Shown in pieces: positions 25,535 through 32,964 of a DNA stretch of 46,889 nucleotides. The position numbers and the translations under genes are program-made. Source of the DNA: Pseudomonas sp. GM18. Its GTDB lineage: Bacteria; Pseudomonadota; Gammaproteobacteria; Pseudomonadales; Pseudomonadaceae. The stretch is from positions 1-46,889 of the forward strand of contig NZ_AKJT01000126.1 of assembly GCF_000282195.1 (NCBI RefSeq). Reading direction: 5' to 3'. Position 1 is the stretch's first letter, and every line of letters starts with the position of its first letter. Under the pieces are notes generated by a model. It saw nothing but the letters and a program-made list of their open reading frames with translations, searched no databases and was not told the origin of the DNA.

Positions 25535-26923
25535 TCAGTAATAACGACGCGGGTCCGAATCGATCAGACTGGCCAGCTTGGTCAGGGCAAACCTCAATTC
25601 GTCCTGGCTGGTGGGCGACATCAACACCAATCGCACGCAGCGGGTAATGCCGCTACGTTCGGCCTGGAACTGGGTGCCGCTGAGGACCAGCACACCGTTG
25701 GCACGGGCCAGCATGGTGAATTCGTCGCTGGTCCAGGGCTCGGGCAACGTCAACCAGACGTGGTAGGAATACGGCTGGGTCTTGAGCTCGAAATTGGCGA
25801 AGATTTCCTGAGCGATAGCCTGCCGCCCGGCGGCTTCATTGCGCTGAATACGGATCAGCTTTTTATCCAACCCCTCCGTGATCACATTGCTGGCCAACTG
25901 AGCGGTCAATGGCGACGGCATCCAGACGCTGCTGCGCACCATGGAGGTCAGGCGCGACAGCAGTTTCGGCGGGCTATAGAGATAGCCAATCCGCAGGGCC
26001 GGCATGACCGACTTCGACAGACTGGTCAGGTACACCGAACGATCCGGGGCAAACGCCGACAGCGGTTTGATCGACGGGTCGGTGGCCAGAAAACCGTAGA
26101 TGTCATCGTCCAGGATGATGAAGTCGAACTCCTCGGCCAATGCCGCGATTTGCGCCCGGCGTTTTTGCGACATGATCGCGGCCGTCGGGTTCTGACAGGT
26201 CGCCACACAGACAAGCATCGCCGGTTTCTCGCGCTGGCACAGTTCGCGTAGCGCTTCGGGAATGATCCCTTCATCGTCCATTGGCACGCCGCGCAAACGT
26301 CGTTCCAGTCCATGGGCAAGGGAAATGATGCCGGGGTAGCAAAGCGCCTCGCAGAGCACCAGATCACCGGCGTTGGTCAGCGCACTCATCGCGACCATCA
26401 AACCATGCTGTGCGCCGGCGGTGATCACCACTTGCTGCCATTGCGCATCGGGCAATGAATGACGCAGCCATTGCGCGCCCGCCTCGCGATGAGCCGGATG
26501 ACCGCCATCGGGGGCGTAATCGAGGGCATGGGCAAAATCCGTGCTTTTGGCCATGCCCACCAAGGCTCCGCGCAACCAGTATTCCAGGGTTTCGCTGTAA
26601 GGCTTGATGATCGAAAGATCCAGTAATTCAGACTGTCCCAGATTCAGCGAGACGGCACTGTTGCTGGCCGGCAGTTCCAACTGCTTCTGGTTGAGCACAT
26701 AAGTGCCACGCCCCACTTCCCCCTGCACCAGACGCCGCCGATGGGCTTCGCTATAAGCACGGCTGATGGTACCGGGCGTGACATTCAGCGTGGTGGCCAG
26801 CTCCCGCAGGGTCGGCAGACGATCACCTTCGTTCAACACGCCGTTGCTGATATCGCGCGCCAACGCGTCGGCAATCGACAAATACATCGGCTGGCTGAAC
26901 TCGCTTAGCTGAGGAACCCACAT
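25535..26923 (-). CDS. MocR-type transcriptional regulator (GntR HTH plus aminotransferase-like domain)
   Basis: A 462-residue regulator. Residues about 10-78 form a GntR winged helix (LSIADALARDISNG, LPTLRELATTLNVTPGTISRAY). From about 95 on it has a fold-type I aminotransferase domain with the PLP lysine at K304 in SLSKSVMPALRIGY and ILDDDIYGF for the ring-contacting aspartate. MocR proteins such as GabR, PdxR and TauR sense an amino compound or PLP aldimine and switch a divergent pathway operon, usually through direct repeats in the shared promoter. It is divergent from the operon at 27273-32722, and the 349 bases between are full of repeats, so it very likely controls that operon and itself. 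The effector is unknown. Confidence 0.9.
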   Translation of the reverse strand: MWVPQLSEFSQPMYLSIADALARDISNGVLNEGDRLPTLRELATTLNVTPGTISRAYSEAHRRRLVQGEVGRGTYVLNQKQLELPASNSAVSLNLGQSELLDLSIIKPYSETLEYWLRGALVGMAKSTDFAHALDYAPDGGHPAHREAGAQWLRHSLPDAQWQQVVITAGAQHGLMVAMSALTNAGDLVLCEALCYPGIISLAHGLERRLRGVPMDDEGIIPEALRELCQREKPAMLVCVATCQNPTAAIMSQKRRAQIAALAEEFDFIILDDDIYGFLATDPSIKPLSAFAPDRSVYLTSLSKSVMPALRIGYLYSPPKLLSRLTSMVRSSVWMPSPLTAQLASNVITEGLDKKLIRIQRNEAAGRQAIAQEIFANFELKTQPYSYHVWLTLPEPWTSDEFTMLARANGVLVLSGTQFQAERSGITRCVRLVLMSPTSQDELRFALTKLASLIDSDPRRYY

Positions 26924-27272
26924 GAATGATCGCTACCCATCGTAGAAATGATGAATATCCGAGCATATCACATGGTGGTTAGGCAACTAATAAATGGACT
27001 CAATCAATAAATTGAGTCGATTGATTCGGCGATTGAATCGAAAAACATCTTTCATGCAAAATATTTTTCAAAAGCAATATTTATTTATAAATCAAATAGT
27101 TATTTGAAAAAAACCTGATAAACGCCCCTTGATAGCAAAAAAACATCTCGTAACAACCTCCTCACCTATTGAATCAACTCAATTCATTCAAATACACTCA
27201 TCTCGAATCGAATCAATCGACTCAATCTCAATTCTGAATCACCGCGTGCCCGCCACGCCAAGTCGAGACATC
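26924..27272. promoter_or_regulatory. Divergent MocR control region with repeated ATTGA(A/G)TC-type boxes
   Basis: This strongly AT-rich region holds two clusters of related boxes. Cluster 1 (26997-27040) has GACTCAAT/ATTGAGTC arms around a 6-base centre, then CGATTGATTCG (27018-27028) and CGATTGAATCG (27030-27040) one turn apart. Cluster 2 (27168-27240) has TTGAATCAACTCAATTC and further GAATC and CTCAAT repeats. ATTGAGTCGATTGATTCG (27011-27028) recurs as its exact reverse complement at 27209-27226. Cluster 2 overlaps the longer possible reading frame of the transporter from 27129, which supports the start at 27273. These are probably MocR binding sites. Confidence 0.7.
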
Positions 27273-28478
27273 ATGGACACACTCAGAAAGGATTTATCCC
27301 TGTCAGCGGTCATTGCAGGCTTCATCGCCGTGATCATTTCCTATGCCGGCCCGCTGATCATCGTGTTTCAGGCGGCCCGGGAGGCGCACCTGCCCAATGA
27401 TCAAGTGTCGTCCTGGATCTGGGCCATTTCCATCGGCAGCGGCATTACCGGTCTGTTGTTGAGCTGGCGTCTGCGGGTTCCGGTGATTACGGCCTGGTCG
27501 ACACCGGGCGCGGCGTTGCTGGTGTCGATGCTGCCCACGGTCTCCCTGCCCGAGGCCATCGGCGCCTATGTGGTGGCTTCGGTGATTATCGCGGTGGTCG
27601 GCCTGTCCGGTGCGTTCGACAAACTGATGAGTCGCCTGCCAAAAGCCATCGCCGCCGCCATGCTCGCCGGCATCCTGTTTCGTTTCGGCGCCGAACTCTT
27701 CACCTCGATCAAGCTGCAGCCGAGCCTGGTGCTGTCAATGATCGCGGCGTACCTGATCTTCAAACGCTTTTCACCGCGCTACGCCATCCTGTCGGTATTG
27801 ATTGTCGGCTGCGCCGTGGCCGCCTCGTTCGGTGAACTCAACACAGGCTCGATCACCATCGATGTCGCCCACCCGATCTTCATCGCCCCGCAGTGGAGCT
27901 GGCACGCGATCATCAATATCGGCCTGCCGCTGGCCCTCGTCACCCTGACCGGGCAGTACGTGCCGGGCATGGCGGTGTTGCGTACCTCAGGCTACAACAC
28001 CCCCGCGCGCTCGATCATTTCGGTCACGGCCATCGGTTCAATTTTGATGGCGCCGTTCGGCTCCCATGGTTTTAACCTTGCGGCCATCACCGCCGCTATC
28101 TGCACTGGTCGCGAAGCCCATGAGGATCGCGACAAACGTTACATGGCCGGGATCGCCTGCGGAGTGTTCTACATTCTGATGGGCACCTTCGGCGCGACCC
28201 TGGCTTCGGTGTTTTCTGCCTTGCCTAAAGAGCTGATCGCCTCCCTCGCCGGCCTGGCCCTGTTCGGTGCCATCAGCGCCGGGCTGACCGGCGCCATGGC
28301 TGACGAGAAACAGCGTGAAGCGGCGCTGATCACCTTCCTGGTCACCGCCTCGGGCATGAGTTTCCTGGGGCTGGCCGCTGCATTCTGGGGGCTGATCTTC
28401 GGGCTCGTGGCACATTTCGTACTGACCTACACCCGGGAAAGCAAAGCCGCCACCGTCGCCGAGGGCAGCCGACCATGA
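27273..28478 (+). CDS. Benzoate/H+ symporter (BenE) family transporter
   Basis: A 401-residue membrane protein with about twelve helices. Motifs such as ISYAGPLIIVFQAAREA, the TAWSTPGAALLVS loop and PFGSHGFNLAAITAAICTGREAHED are those of the BenE family. BenE members are proton symporters known for benzoate, but in this operon with amino-acid enzymes the substrate is more likely an amino acid or related acid (inference). The start at ATG 27273 (MDTLRKDLSLSAV) fits the family; the in-frame extension to 27129 would encode low-complexity Ser/Ile/Glu residues made only of operator repeats. Its stop overlaps the next start by ATGA (28475-28478), so it heads a translationally coupled operon. Confidence 0.85.
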   Translation: MDTLRKDLSLSAVIAGFIAVIISYAGPLIIVFQAAREAHLPNDQVSSWIWAISIGSGITGLLLSWRLRVPVITAWSTPGAALLVSMLPTVSLPEAIGAYVVASVIIAVVGLSGAFDKLMSRLPKAIAAAMLAGILFRFGAELFTSIKLQPSLVLSMIAAYLIFKRFSPRYAILSVLIVGCAVAASFGELNTGSITIDVAHPIFIAPQWSWHAIINIGLPLALVTLTGQYVPGMAVLRTSGYNTPARSIISVTAIGSILMAPFGSHGFNLAAITAAICTGREAHEDRDKRYMAGIACGVFYILMGTFGATLASVFSALPKELIASLAGLALFGAISAGLTGAMADEKQREAALITFLVTASGMSFLGLAAAFWGLIFGLVAHFVLTYTRESKAATVAEGSRP

Positions 28479-29647
28479 CCGATCGTTACGACTTCATCGT
28501 GGTCGGCGGCGGGATTGCCGGGGTATCCGCCGCCTATGAACTGGCGGCTCACGGCAGCGTTTGCCTGCTTGAACGCGAACAGCAATTGGCCTACCACACC
28601 ACCGGGCGTTCGGCGGCGATCTCCATGGAAAGCTACGGCAACCAGCAGATCCGCTCGCTGACCTGTGCTTCCCGGAGCTTTTTCGAGAATCCGCCCAAGG
28701 GGCTCGCCGAACATCCATTGTGGGCACCGCGGGGTGCGCTGATCGTGGCCCAGGCAGCACGTGTGGATAAGTTGGCCGCCCGTTTCACCGCGGTTCTCGG
28801 GCAGGTGCCAACGGCGCAGTTCCTCGACGAGAAACAAGTCCTTGAACTGGTGCCTTACTTGGCAGAGGGCGCATGGAGTGCGGGGATTTTCGAACCCAGC
28901 GCCTTCGATCTGGATGTACACGGCCTTCATAGCGCCTATCTTGGCGGCCTGCGCGCCCGCGGCGGTGTAGTCAAACGCGAGGCCGAGGTGCAGCGAGGCC
29001 AATACCGTGCCGGTCACTGGACGTTGCACACCCAGGATGGCCAGCACCTCGAGGCCGCGATTGTGGTCAATGCCGCCGGCGCCTGGGCCGATGAATTCGC
29101 CGAGCGCTGCGGTTTGCCGAAGGTCGGTGTGCGGCCACTGCGCCGCACGGTGCTGGCGGTCGATCCGCAATGCGACGTGCACCGCACGCCGTACCTGGGA
29201 ACGGTCGACGAAGACATTTTCATCAAGCCGGAAGCCGGACGCCTGATCGTCTCGCCTTGCGATGAAAGCCCGTCATTGCCTTGCGATGCCCTGCCGGATG
29301 AACTCGACCTGGCCATCACCATGGATCGCCTGCAAAGCACGACGCGGCTGCGCCCTCGCTCGATCATCAACAAATGGGCAGGCCTGCGCACCTTTGTTGC
29401 CGACCGTTCGCCGGTACTGGGCCAGGACCCGTTGCAGGAATGTTTCATCTGGCTTGCCGCACTGGGCGGCTACGGCATTCAGGCCGCACCGGCCATTGCC
29501 CGGTTGTGCAGCCACGCCGCACTGGGCAGCGCGATGCCGTCCGACCTGGCGGCCCTGCACCTCAATTACCAGCACTTTTCCCCGGCGCGTTGCCGCGACG
29601 AGGAATTCTCGGCCCTGGCCGTGCGACAGGTTGCCGATTTGCACTAA
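28475..29647 (+). CDS. FAD-dependent D-amino acid dehydrogenase-like oxidase (DauA type)
   Basis: A 390-residue flavoprotein of the DAO family. The Rossmann motif VVGGGIAG (9-16) is followed by LEREQQLAYHTTGRSAA, and the C-terminus has WAGLRTFVADRSPVLG and AALGGYGIQ, all very close to the pattern of P. aeruginosa D-arginine dehydrogenase DauA. It should oxidise a D-amino acid (or another amino acid with the same C-alpha geometry) to an imino acid, passing electrons to a quinone or other acceptor. It overlaps the transporter gene by four bases and is followed by a Rid protein that could deaminate the imine product. Which amino acid is used cannot be told. Confidence 0.85.
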   Translation: MTDRYDFIVVGGGIAGVSAAYELAAHGSVCLLEREQQLAYHTTGRSAAISMESYGNQQIRSLTCASRSFFENPPKGLAEHPLWAPRGALIVAQAARVDKLAARFTAVLGQVPTAQFLDEKQVLELVPYLAEGAWSAGIFEPSAFDLDVHGLHSAYLGGLRARGGVVKREAEVQRGQYRAGHWTLHTQDGQHLEAAIVVNAAGAWADEFAERCGLPKVGVRPLRRTVLAVDPQCDVHRTPYLGTVDEDIFIKPEAGRLIVSPCDESPSLPCDALPDELDLAITMDRLQSTTRLRPRSIINKWAGLRTFVADRSPVLGQDPLQECFIWLAALGGYGIQAAPAIARLCSHAALGSAMPSDLAALHLNYQHFSPARCRDEEFSALAVRQVADLH

Positions 29648-29677
29648 CCCCTCAACCCACTAACAAGGATCGTCATC

Positions 29678-30109
29678 ATGCAGACCAACGCTCAACTCCA
29701 GCCCTTGGCCAAACCTTTCCTGGGCGAAGAAAACGTCATCTTCACCGACAAGGCCCCGCTGCCCTTGGGCACTTACTCCCAAGGCATCAAGGTCAGTCAC
29801 GGGCAGACCATCTACCTGTCGGCACAGACCCCGGTCTCGGCGTTGAACAATGAAGTGCTGGCTCAGGATTTCGAAGGGCAACTGCGTCAGACCCTGGACA
29901 ATCTGGCGCAGATGGCCGAAGCCGCGGGCGGCACCCTGGCGAACGTGGTCAAGGTCACTGCGTTCATCACGGACCTGAGCGAGTTCCCGACCCTGAACCG
30001 GGTCATGGAAGAGTATTTCACCCAGCCTTATCCAGCCCGCACCACCGCCGGCGCCAGCGCCCTGGCGCGCAATACCCTGGTCGCCATCGACGCCATCATG
30101 GTGGTCTGA
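29678..30109 (+). CDS. Rid family (YjgF/YER057c/UK114) protein
   Basis: A 143-residue single-domain Rid protein. GTYSQGIKV, a VVKVTAFITDLSEF segment and PARTTAGASAL with the substrate-binding arginine R121 are typical. The usual glutamate near the C-terminus (IEAI in RidA) is an aspartate here (VAIDAI, D138), and the loop LSAQTPVS replaces the RidA form, so this is probably a Rid subfamily other than RidA itself. Rid proteins hydrolyse reactive imines and enamines to keto acids and ammonia. Position between a D-amino-acid dehydrogenase-like gene and a PLP enzyme suits that role. AAGGA precedes the ATG at good spacing. Confidence 0.88.
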   Translation: MQTNAQLQPLAKPFLGEENVIFTDKAPLPLGTYSQGIKVSHGQTIYLSAQTPVSALNNEVLAQDFEGQLRQTLDNLAQMAEAAGGTLANVVKVTAFITDLSEFPTLNRVMEEYFTQPYPARTTAGASALARNTLVAIDAIMVV

Positions 30110-30129
30110 AAAAAAACCTTCAGATAGCG

Positions 30130-30204
30130 AAGTACCCGTCGGTCCGGCGCATTGGAGTGATCCGCGGTTCTGCGCTGAACCGACGTTGTCAGGGAAGCGT
30201 ACTT
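30130..30204 (+). other. Candidate structured element between the Rid and threonine-synthase-like genes
   Basis: The 108-base gap folds on paper into nested stems: outer AAGTAC (30130-30135) with GTACTT (30199-30204), and inner GTCGGTCCGGCGCA (30138-30151) with TGCGCTGAACCGAC (30171-30184), 14 pairs with one mismatch and one G-U. The outer stem ends two bases before the AAGG ribosome binding site of the next gene. It could be a processing or attenuation site within the operon; no function is proven. Confidence 0.45.
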
Positions 30205-30217
30205 TCAAGGGTTGGCC

Positions 30218-31471
30218 ATGAAGAAGTCTTACAGAGAGTATGTATTGCAGTGCCTGGCTTGCGAACGCAGCTACCAGCCACATGAAGTCAGCTACTACTG
30301 CCCCCATTGCAAAATCGATGGCGCTCTCGATGCGCTCTACGATTACCCGACACTGGCGCGCGAATGGTCAAGGGATAGCCTGGCTCACGACCATGCCCGG
30401 GGAATGTGGCGCTATGACCGGCTGATGCCGCTGAACTCCACGCAGTTCATTCCCCCATTACTGGTGGGTAACACGCCGTTGTATTCACGCCCCGAATTGC
30501 TCGGCAAAGACGCGCCGATCAAGGTATTCATCAAGGATGAATCCCGGCAACCTACCGGCTCATTGAAGGATCGCGCCAGCGCCCTGGCAGTAGCCCACGC
30601 GATGCAAACCGGTGCGCGTACCATCGCCGTCGCCAGCACTGGCAACGCAGCCTCGGCGCTGGCCGGAATGAGCGCGAGCCTGGGTTTGCGCAACGTGATT
30701 TACCTGCCAAAAAGTGCTCCCCGCGAGAAACTCGCACAAATGCTGGGCTACGGCGCCGAGATCGTACTGGTCGACGGGCAATACGACGAAGCGTTCGAAC
30801 AATGCTTCGACGCCTGCGAAACCCATGGCTGGTATAACCGCACCACCGGCATCAATTCGTACATGAGCGAAGGCAAGAAAACCGTGGCTTTCGAGATGTG
30901 CGAACAGCTCGCCTGGCAAGTCCCGGACCTGGTGTTTGTCCCTGTCGGCAATGGCTGCATCCTGGGCTCGGTGTACAAAGGCTTCTTCGATCTGCTGCAA
31001 CTGGGCTGGATTGAGCGCATGCCTCGGCTGATCGGCGTACAGGCGCAAAACAGCAATTTCATGTATCGGGCCTGGCGCAGCGACCAGCCGATGCAGCAAA
31101 CCGAACGCATTGCACCCACCAGCCTCGCCAGCAGCATCAATGTGGCCCTGCCGCGCGATCGTCTCAAGGCCTTGCGCGCGGTAACCGCCAGCGAGGGCGA
31201 GTTCATCTGTGTCAGTGACCCGAGCATTGTCGCAGCGGCATCGAAACTGGCCGCCAGCACCGGCGTTTTCCCCGAAGCCGGGGCCGCCAGCGCCTTCGCC
31301 GGTCTGCTCAAGTACGCCGAAGAACACCCCGACACGCCGCAGACCGCCGTGGTGTTGATCACGGGCAGCGGCCTGAAAGACACGTCCATTTTTCTTTCCG
31401 ACACCAGCAAAAGCCAGTCACGGGTGTTGCCGCATCACGCGCCAGCCCCCTTGGCCGAAGCACTTATTTAA
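30218..31471 (+). CDS. Threonine synthase-like PLP-dependent lyase
   Basis: A 417-residue fold-type II PLP enzyme. The N-terminus is a zinc-ribbon-like module (LQCLACERSY, YYCPHCKIDG) as in archaeal-type threonine synthases. The PLP lysine is K117 in RQPTGSLKDRAS; the phosphate-binding loop STGNAAS and a C-terminal LITGSGLKD follow. The family includes threonine synthase, threonine and diaminopropionate lyases, so the reaction is uncertain; in this catabolic setting a beta- or gamma-elimination is as likely as threonine synthesis. Start: AAGG lies seven bases before ATG 30218, whereas TTG at 30212 would leave only one base. The next gene follows after 12 bases. Confidence 0.82.
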   Translation: MKKSYREYVLQCLACERSYQPHEVSYYCPHCKIDGALDALYDYPTLAREWSRDSLAHDHARGMWRYDRLMPLNSTQFIPPLLVGNTPLYSRPELLGKDAPIKVFIKDESRQPTGSLKDRASALAVAHAMQTGARTIAVASTGNAASALAGMSASLGLRNVIYLPKSAPREKLAQMLGYGAEIVLVDGQYDEAFEQCFDACETHGWYNRTTGINSYMSEGKKTVAFEMCEQLAWQVPDLVFVPVGNGCILGSVYKGFFDLLQLGWIERMPRLIGVQAQNSNFMYRAWRSDQPMQQTERIAPTSLASSINVALPRDRLKALRAVTASEGEFICVSDPSIVAAASKLAASTGVFPEAGAASAFAGLLKYAEEHPDTPQTAVVLITGSGLKDTSIFLSDTSKSQSRVLPHHAPAPLAEALI

Positions 31472-31483
31472 AGGAATGCCCCC

Positions 31484-32722
31484 ATGAGCCTGCAGAATCT
31501 AGACCCCACCCTCGCACGCCTGATCAGCCGCGAACGCAACCGCCAGGAAACCCACCTGGAGCTGATCGCCTCGGAAAACTACGTCAGCGAAGAAGTGCTG
31601 GAAGCCCAAGGTTCGGTGCTGACCAACAAGTACGCCGAAGGCTACCCGGGCAAGCGCTATTACGGTGGCTGTAAAGTGGTCGACGAGATTGAAAGCCTCG
31701 CCATCGAACGTGCCTGCAAACTGTTTGGTTGCGAATATGCCAACGTCCAGCCGCACTCCGGCTCCCAGGCCAACCAGGCCGTGTTCCTCGCTGTGCTCAA
31801 CCCTGGCGACACGATTCTGGGAATGTCCCTGGCCGATGGCGGCCACTTGACCCATGGCGCCTCGGTAAACTTCTCCGGCAAGTTCTACACCGCGTATTCT
31901 TACGGCCTGGAAAAACACAGCGAAACCCTCGACTACGCCGAGATGGAAGCCCTGGCCCGGGAACACCGACCGAAAATGATCATTGCCGGTGCCTCGGCGT
32001 ATTCCAGGACCATCGACTTCCAGCGTTTTCGCAACATCTGCGATGAAATCGGGGCGTACCTGATGGTCGACATGGCGCACTACGCCGGACTGATCGCAGC
32101 CGGCCTGTACCCCTCGCCGGTCGGCATTGCCGACTTCGTCACCTCGACCACTCATAAAACACTGCGCGGCCCACGGGGCGGTCTGATCCTGGCTAAACGC
32201 GAACATGCGGCGTTGCTCGACAAGACGATATTCCCGGTCTATCAGGGTGGCCCCCTGATGCACGTTATCGCTGCCAAGGCCGCGGCGTTCAACGAAGCCC
32301 TCGGTGATGAGTTCAAGCACTATCAGCAACGCGTCATCGACAACGCCAGGACCATGGCGAACATCCTTACTCGACGGGGCCTGCGGGTGGTGTCAGGGGG
32401 CACCGACTGCCACATGTTCCTGCTCGATCTGCGCGCGAAGAACATCACTGGAAAAGATGCCGAGGCGTTGCTCGAGAGCGCCCACATCACCTTGAACAAG
32501 AACGCGATCCCCGACGATCCGCAAAAACCTGCGATCACCAGCGGCATTCGCATTGGCACACCCGCCCTGACCACGCGGGGCTTCGGTGAAGCCGAATGCG
32601 CCGAAGTGGCCAACCTGATTGCCGACCTGCTTGAGCAACCGACCAATGCAGCGCTGCTGGATAATGTGCGTCGGCGGGTGATGCATTTGTGTGAATGTTT
32701 CCCGGTCTATCTGTTGAATTAA
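31484..32722 (+). CDS. glyA: Serine hydroxymethyltransferase (operon-specific paralogue type)
   Basis: A 412-residue SHMT. The main motifs are intact: LIASENYVS, NKYAEGYPGKRYYGGC, the PLP lysine K225 in TSTTHKTLRGPRGG, IFPVYQGGP and SGIRIGTPALTTRGF. It converts serine and tetrahydrofolate to glycine and methylene-tetrahydrofolate, and members also cleave beta-hydroxy or alpha-methyl amino acids. Compared with the housekeeping GlyA I recall from Pseudomonas it is shorter at the N-terminus and has changed residues (FPVYQGG instead of FPGxQGG), and its place in a MocR-controlled catabolic operon suggests a dedicated copy. AAGGA lies before the ATG. A strong terminator follows at 32741-32768. Confidence 0.88.
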   Translation: MSLQNLDPTLARLISRERNRQETHLELIASENYVSEEVLEAQGSVLTNKYAEGYPGKRYYGGCKVVDEIESLAIERACKLFGCEYANVQPHSGSQANQAVFLAVLNPGDTILGMSLADGGHLTHGASVNFSGKFYTAYSYGLEKHSETLDYAEMEALAREHRPKMIIAGASAYSRTIDFQRFRNICDEIGAYLMVDMAHYAGLIAAGLYPSPVGIADFVTSTTHKTLRGPRGGLILAKREHAALLDKTIFPVYQGGPLMHVIAAKAAAFNEALGDEFKHYQQRVIDNARTMANILTRRGLRVVSGGTDCHMFLLDLRAKNITGKDAEALLESAHITLNKNAIPDDPQKPAITSGIRIGTPALTTRGFGEAECAEVANLIADLLEQPTNAALLDNVRRRVMHLCECFPVYLLN

Positions 32723-32740
32723 CGGTACTGACGCATACGG

Positions 32741-32768
32741 GGGCGGACGCTTCAGTCCGCCCTTTTTT
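32741..32768 (+). terminator. Intrinsic terminator of the MocR-linked operon
   Basis: GGGCGGAC (32741-32748) pairs perfectly with GTCCGCCC (32755-32762) around a 6-base loop, followed by six T (32763-32768). It begins 18 bases after the SHMT stop codon. Confidence 0.92.
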
Positions 32769-32829
32769 GGCCCCCACTGGCACTGCGGCGACCGGTCGCA
32801 GCCGACTGTTACCAAATTCGAAAGGATCC

Positions 32830-32943
32830 ATGTCAGTAAAAGCCCTTTCTCAATGTGTTACAGAACATTATCCTTACGCCCGTCTAGCTGAAACGCTTCT
32901 CCCCCTGCTGCATTCCTGCTGCGTTCAGCTCACCCCCCTTTAA
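32830..32943 (+). CDS. Possible small ORF upstream of oprB
   Basis: A 37-codon frame starting MSVKALSQCVTEHYPY lies between the terminator and the porin gene. AAAGGA precedes its ATG, though only three bases away. It has no family that I recognise and ends 21 bases before the porin ATG, so it could be a leader peptide, or chance. The support is weak. Confidence 0.2.
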   Translation: MSVKALSQCVTEHYPYARLAETLLPLLHSCCVQLTPL

Positions 32944-32964
32944 AAAACCAAGAATTCCTTCTCT

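Noticed and set aside
26997..27240. Repeats before the BenE gene as a CRISPR array
   Set aside because: Units are short, degenerate and unevenly spaced, with no uniform spacers and no cas genes; they look like operators.
27129..28478. 449-residue version of the BenE transporter
   Set aside because: Its first 48 residues are encoded by the repeated regulatory boxes; the family start fits ATG 27273.
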